Assembly: GCF_001746295.1 (NCBI RefSeq)
Contig: NZ_MJAH01000002.1
Span: 11,485-75,484 of the forward strand
DNA length: 64,000 nt
Direction: 5' to 3'
Source: Streptomyces sp. LUP47B
GTDB lineage: Bacteria; Actinomycetota; Actinomycetes; Streptomycetales; Streptomycetaceae
The translations under genes and the position numbers were made by a program. The notes beneath the pieces were generated by a model. That model searched no databases, was not told where the DNA came from, and saw only the letters and a program-made list of their open reading frames with translations. Shown piece by piece: positions 59,982-64,000 of the stretch. Position 1 is the first letter of the stretch; each line of letters begins with the position of its first letter.

Positions 59982-61850
59982 GTGCCCGCGATCCCCAGCC
60001 ACGTGCCCGAGCCGAGCCGTACCGACCCGGCTCAGATCCGCAACTTCTGCATCATCGCGCACATCGACCACGGCAAGTCCACGCTCGCCGACCGGATGCT
60101 CCAGCTGACCGGTGTGGTCGACCAGCGCCAGATGCGTGCTCAGTATCTCGACCGCATGGACATCGAGCGTGAGCGCGGAATCACGATCAAGTCGCAGGCG
60201 GTGCGTCTGCCGTGGGCCCCGACCCATGACAAGAACGACACGCACATTCTCAACATGATCGACACCCCGGGGCACGTCGACTTCACCTACGAGGTCTCGC
60301 GGTCGCTCGCCGCCTGTGAGGGCACCGTCCTCCTCGTCGACGCCGCTCAGGGCATCGAGGCCCAGACCCTCGCCAACCTCTACCTGGCGATGGAGAACGA
60401 CCTCAAGATCATCCCCGTGCTGAACAAGATCGACCTGCCGGCCGCCCAGCCGGAGAAGTTCTCCGAGGAACTCGCCAACCTCATCGGCTGCGACCCCGAG
60501 GACGTCCTCAAGGTCTCCGCCAAGACCGGGCTCGGCGTCGAGGCGCTGCTCGACAAGGTGGTGGCGGAGGTTCCCGCCCCGGTCGGCGTCCAGGACGCTC
60601 CGGCCCGCGCGATGATCTTCGACTCCGTCTACGACTCCTACCGGGGCGTGGTGACGTACGTACGAGTCATCGACGGACAGCTCAACAAGCGCGAGCGCAT
60701 CCGGATGATGTCCACGAACGCCACGCACGAACTGCTGGAGATCGGGACCAACTCGCCGGAGATGCTCTCCGCAGACGGTCTGGGTGTCGGCGAGGTGGGC
60801 TACATCATCACCGGCGTGAAGGACGTCCGTCAGTCCAAGGTCGGTGACACGATCACCACCCTGCACAAGGGTGCGACCGAGGCGCTCGGCGGCTACAAGG
60901 ACCCGAAGCCGATGGTCTTCTCGGGCCTGTATCCGCTGGACGGCTCCGACTACCCCGAGCTGCGCGACGCCCTCGACAAGCTCCAGCTCAACGACGCAGC
61001 GCTGGTCTACGAACCGGAGACCTCCGCCGCCCTCGGCTTCGGCTTCCGCGTCGGTTTCCTGGGCCTGCTGCACCTCGACGTGATCCGCGAGCGGCTGGAG
61101 CGCGAGTTCGGGCTCGACCTCATCGCCACCGCGCCGAACGTGGTCTACCGCGTCGTGATGGAGGACGGTTCCGAGCACACCGTCACCAACCCGAGCGAGT
61201 TCCCCGAGGGGAAGATCGACGACGTGTACGAGCCCGTCGTACGCGCCACGATCCTCGCGCCCTCCGAGTTCATCGGGTCGATCATGGAGCTGTGCCAGAC
61301 CCGGCGCGGCACCCTGCTCGGCATGGACTACCTCTCCGAGGACCGGGTCGAGATCCGCTACACGCTTCCGCTCGCGGAGATCGTCTTCGACTTCTTCGAC
61401 CAGTTGAAGTCCAAGACGCGCGGCTATGCATCCCTGGACTACGAGCCCACCGGCGAGCAGGCCTCCAGCCTGGTCAAGGTCGACATCCTGCTGCACGGCG
61501 ACAAGGTGGACGCGTTCTCGGCGGTCACCCACAAGGACGCGGCCTATGCCTACGGTGTGCGGCTCGTCGCCAAGCTGCGCGAGCTCATCCCGCGGCAGGC
61601 CTTCGAGGTGCCCATCCAGGCCGCCATCGGCTCCCGGGTCATCGCCCGCGAGACCATCCGCGCCATCCGCAAGGACGTCCTCGCCAAGTGCTACGGCGGT
61701 GACATCTCCCGTAAGCGGAAGCTCCTTGAGAAGCAGAAGGAAGGCAAGAAGCGGATGAAGATGGTGGGTTCCGTGGAGGTTCCGCAGGAGGCCTTCATCG
61801 CGGTGCTCTCCAGCGATGACAGCGCGGGGTCGGGCAAGGGCAAGAAGTAA
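59982..61850 (+). CDS. lepA: Elongation factor 4 (LepA), ribosome back-translocase
   Basis: 622 residues. GTPase with [15 protein letters not shown] (G1), [12 protein letters not shown] (G3) and NKIDLPAAQ (G4). EF-4-specific C-terminal domain ends [20 protein letters not shown] and [18 protein letters not shown]. Acts on stalled ribosomes. GTG 59982 has AGGACC upstream; longer in-frame starts (59730) run into the rpsT promoter region and are rejected. TACGTATAG (59919-59927) is a promoter candidate. Stop followed by a 230-base regulatory gap. Confidence 0.96.
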   Translation: MPAIPSHVPEPSRTDPAQIRNFCIIAHIDHGKSTLADRMLQLTGVVDQRQMRAQYLDRMDIERERGITIKSQAVRLPWAPTHDKNDTHILNMIDTPGHVDFTYEVSRSLAACEGTVLLVDAAQGIEAQTLANLYLAMENDLKIIPVLNKIDLPAAQPEKFSEELANLIGCDPEDVLKVSAKTGLGVEALLDKVVAEVPAPVGVQDAPARAMIFDSVYDSYRGVVTYVRVIDGQLNKRERIRMMSTNATHELLEIGTNSPEMLSADGLGVGEVGYIITGVKDVRQSKVGDTITTLHKGATEALGGYKDPKPMVFSGLYPLDGSDYPELRDALDKLQLNDAALVYEPETSAALGFGFRVGFLGLLHLDVIRERLEREFGLDLIATAPNVVYRVVMEDGSEHTVTNPSEFPEGKIDDVYEPVVRATILAPSEFIGSIMELCQTRRGTLLGMDYLSEDRVEIRYTLPLAEIVFDFFDQLKSKTRGYASLDYEPTGEQASSLVKVDILLHGDKVDAFSAVTHKDAAYAYGVRLVAKLRELIPRQAFEVPIQAAIGSRVIARETIRAIRKDVLAKCYGGDISRKRKLLEKQKEGKKRMKMVGSVEVPQEAFIAVLSSDDSAGSGKGKK

Positions 61851-61971
61851 CCGCGGGTTACACACGGTTACCCGTCGAATCGGACGGAAAGGGGTCCGTC
61901 GTGCGAAAGTGCGGTGGACCCCTACGCGTGCGTAGGGTCGCGCTCTGTAGGAAATGACAGGCCGTCGCCTC

Positions 61972-62033
61972 TTACGAATGGGTCGGCCGCGCTTTACTCT
62001 GATCCCTGCTCGATAGTTACTCGCGAGTTAAAT
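61972..62033 (+). promoter_or_regulatory. Promoter and operator candidate of the acyl-CoA synthetase gene
   Basis: -35 TTACGA (61972-61977), 17-base spacer, -10 TACTCT (61995-62000). Just downstream lies ACTCGCGAGT (62019-62028), a perfect palindrome set in TTACTCGCGAGTTAA, resembling sites of TetR-type fatty-acid regulators. Binding there would block initiation. An SD (GGAGG) precedes the GTG at 62083. Confidence 0.6.
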
Positions 62034-62082
62034 AACAGCCGCAACGTGAGCCAGCCGCATTGTCGCGGGCCCGGAGGATGTC

Positions 62083-63957
62083 GTGAGCGACACACAGACA
62101 CTGATCGAGAACCGTCCGCCGAGTGTGGCGACCGTCTTCCTGGAGCGTGTTACGGCCACGCCGGACGCCGAGGCATACCGGTACCCGGTGCCGGCCGCCT
62201 CCGGGCAGGGCCCGGACGACTGGAAGTCGCTCAGCTGGGCGCAGGCTGCGGAGCGGGTCTACGCCATCGCGGCCGGACTGATCGAACTGGGAGTGCAGCC
62301 GGAGCAGCGAATCGCCCTCGCCTCCTCCACCCGGATCGAGTGGATCCTCGCGGACCTCGGCATCATGTGCGCCGGCGCCGCCACGACCACGATCTACCCG
62401 CAGACCAACGCCGACGAGTCGGCGTTCATCCTCTCCGACTCCGAGAGCCGGGTGCTGATCGCGGAGGACGCGGCCCAGCTCGCCAAGGCGGTCGAGAAGC
62501 GCGGCGAACTCCCCGCCCTCACCCATGTCGTGGTGATCGACCCGGCCGGTGTCGAGACCACCGACTGGATCATGACCCTCTCCGAGCTGGAGGCCCGTGG
62601 CGCCGCCCGCCTCGAGAAGGACCCCGAGCTGATCAAGGAGCGGGTCGGCGCGATCACCAAGGACCAGCTCGCGACGCTGATCTACACCTCGGGCACCACC
62701 GGCCGTCCCAAGGGTGTACGGCTGCCGCACGACAACTGGGCCTACATGGCGAAGGCGACCGCCGCGACCGGGCTGATCAGCAGCGAGGACGTGCAGTACC
62801 TGTGGCTGCCGCTCGCCCATGTCTTCGGCAAGGTGCTCACCTCCGGGCAGATCGAGGTCGGTCACGTCACCGCCGTCGACGGCCGCGTCGACAAGATCAT
62901 CGAGAATCTGCCGGTCGTGCAGCCGACGTACATGGCGGCCGTCCCGCGCATCTTCGAGAAGGTCTACAACGGGGTCGCCGCCAAGGCCCGTGCGGGCGGC
63001 GGCGCCAAGTACAAGATCTTCCAGTGGGCCGCCGAGGTCGGCCGCGCCTACGCCAAGGAGAGCCAGGACAACTTCCGGCGCACCGGCACCGCGGGTGCGT
63101 CCTTCGGGCTGAGCGCCAAGCACAAGGTGGCCGACGCGCTCGTCTTCTCGAAGATCCGGGAGGCGTTCGGCGGGAACCTGCGGGCGTGTGTCTCCGGGTC
63201 CGCCGCGCTCGCACCCGAGATCGGGTACTTCTTCGCCGGCGCCGGCATCCACATCCTCGAGGGCTACGGCCTCACCGAGTCCTCGGCGGCCTCCTTCGTG
63301 AACCCGGGCGAGGCCTACCGCACCGGTACGGTCGGCAAGCCGCTGCCCGGCACGGAGGTCCGTATCGCGGACGACGGGGAGATCCTGCTGCGCGGCCCGG
63401 GGATCATGCAGGGCTACCACGGGCTGCCCGAGAAGACCGCCGAGGTTCTCGAGGCCGACGGGTGGTTCCACACCGGGGACATCGGTGAGCTGTCGCCCGA
63501 CGGGTACCTGCGGATCACCGACCGCAAGAAGGACCTCATCAAGACGTCCGGCGGCAAGTACATCGCGCCCGCCGAGGTCGAGGGACAGTTCAAGGCGGTG
63601 TGCCCGTACGTGTCCAACATCCTGGTCCACGGGGCGGACCGGAACTTCTGCACGGCGCTCATCGCGCTGGACGAGGTGTCGATCCTGGAGTGGGCCAAGG
63701 AGAACGGCCTTGAAGGGAAGTCGTACGCGGAGGTCGTCGCAGCGCCTGTCACCGTCTCCATGGTCGAGGGCTATGTGAAGCAGCTCAACGAGGGGCTTCA
63801 GCGGTGGCAGACGATCAAGAAGTTCCGGCTGCTGCCGAGGGACCTGGACGTGGAGCACGGTGAGATCACGCCGAGCCTGAAGCTGAAGCGGCCTGTGGTG
63901 GAGCGGGAGTACAAGGGGCTCATCGAGGAGATGTACGCGGGGTCCCGGGAGGCGTGA
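62083..63957 (+). CDS. Long-chain fatty-acid-CoA ligase (AMP-dependent synthetase)
   Basis: 624 residues. Activates fatty acids as acyl-AMP, then acyl-CoA. The ANL family motifs are clear: IYTSGTTGRPKGVRLPHDN (P-loop-like), the VPRIFEKVYNGV region, GYGLTESSA, WFHTGDIGELSPDGYLRITDRKKD and the C-terminal lysine region in LKLKRPVV. It is of the FadD15 / FACL type. GTG 62083 has GGAGG at good spacing. Promoter and palindromic operator candidates upstream suggest lipid-responsive control. Confidence 0.93.
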   Translation: MSDTQTLIENRPPSVATVFLERVTATPDAEAYRYPVPAASGQGPDDWKSLSWAQAAERVYAIAAGLIELGVQPEQRIALASSTRIEWILADLGIMCAGAATTTIYPQTNADESAFILSDSESRVLIAEDAAQLAKAVEKRGELPALTHVVVIDPAGVETTDWIMTLSELEARGAARLEKDPELIKERVGAITKDQLATLIYTSGTTGRPKGVRLPHDNWAYMAKATAATGLISSEDVQYLWLPLAHVFGKVLTSGQIEVGHVTAVDGRVDKIIENLPVVQPTYMAAVPRIFEKVYNGVAAKARAGGGAKYKIFQWAAEVGRAYAKESQDNFRRTGTAGASFGLSAKHKVADALVFSKIREAFGGNLRACVSGSAALAPEIGYFFAGAGIHILEGYGLTESSAASFVNPGEAYRTGTVGKPLPGTEVRIADDGEILLRGPGIMQGYHGLPEKTAEVLEADGWFHTGDIGELSPDGYLRITDRKKDLIKTSGGKYIAPAEVEGQFKAVCPYVSNILVHGADRNFCTALIALDEVSILEWAKENGLEGKSYAEVVAAPVTVSMVEGYVKQLNEGLQRWQTIKKFRLLPRDLDVEHGEITPSLKLKRPVVEREYKGLIEEMYAGSREA

Positions 63958-64000
63958 GGGGTGGCGGGGCTGGTCGCGCCCACGCGGCGAAGCCGCATAT
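63958..64000. repeat. Dispersed tract with a GCGGC-GAA-GCCGC hairpin at the right edge
   Basis: The final bases (GGGGCTGGTCGCGCCCACGC and the GCGGC-GAA-GCCGC hairpin at 63984-63996) match, from memory, a tract very common downstream of Streptomyces genes. It may serve as the terminator of the ligase gene. The window ends inside it. Confidence 0.4.

Overview
The window is chromosomal DNA of a Streptomyces or very close relative. It is very GC-rich with strong third-position GC, uses GTG starts freely, lacks recognisable SD sequences at several genes (leaderless starts), and carries spore-wall and tip-growth genes typical of the genus. The gene order obg side-proB-proA-nadD-LCP-rsfS-leuS-comEA-comEC-holA-rpsT-lepA resembles, from memory, the S. 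coelicolor SCO256x-SCO259x region.

Layout. 1-500 holds decayed gene remnants. 697-12925 is an envelope and phosphate block: a Tat-exported PhoD phosphatase, a PAPS-type sulfotransferase, a CDP-ribitol synthase-type fusion (cytidylyltransferase plus SDR), three paralogous TagF/TarL-like polyol-phosphate polymerases, and a family 2 glycosyltransferase. These point to a teichoic-acid-like wall polymer. 13207-16844 has proB and proA around a small conserved protein gene that carries a 13-unit, 11-residue repeat. 16994-24380 has two paired membrane proteins with a shared N-terminal motif, an M48 protease, two mini membrane proteins, nadD, an LCP ligase, rsfS and a histidine phosphatase. 24461-27682 has two tRNA-Ala(GGC) genes flanking a divergent XRE-regulator/MFS-exporter pair and two small zinc-ribbon genes. 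27798-30742 is a redox pair: a NuoF-like/ferredoxin fusion and a di-haem membrane cytochrome. 31016-34064 is leuS behind a leucine leader-peptide attenuator. 34218-37238 has a membrane coiled-coil protein, a DegV protein and a comEA gene that is interrupted.

The main feature is a 16.1-kb integrated mobile element (37213-53361) in the last codons of comEA. A large serine integrase lies just inside attL, and the comEA 3' end is found intact at attR, overlapping the comEC start. All other element genes run leftward in one tightly overlapping array: small early genes, a DUF2637-type Spd protein, an FtsK/TraB-type DNA translocase, an XRE repressor, a D5/P4-type helicase, three unknown proteins, an HNH nuclease, and a 1442-residue phage tail tape-measure protein ending in an NlpC/P60-like domain. 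The element therefore looks like an actinomycete integrative-conjugative element that also carries a tail-length/peptidase protein, with no capsid, portal or terminase gene that I recognise. A cluster of AGGGAGGC octamers beside the translocase gene is a candidate transfer locus, and inverted 18-bp repeats inside the helicase gene are candidate iterons.

Right of the element come comEC, an arylamine N-acetyltransferase, a small acidic protein, holA, a SnoaL-like protein, rpsT, lepA and a long-chain acyl-CoA synthetase with a palindromic operator candidate.
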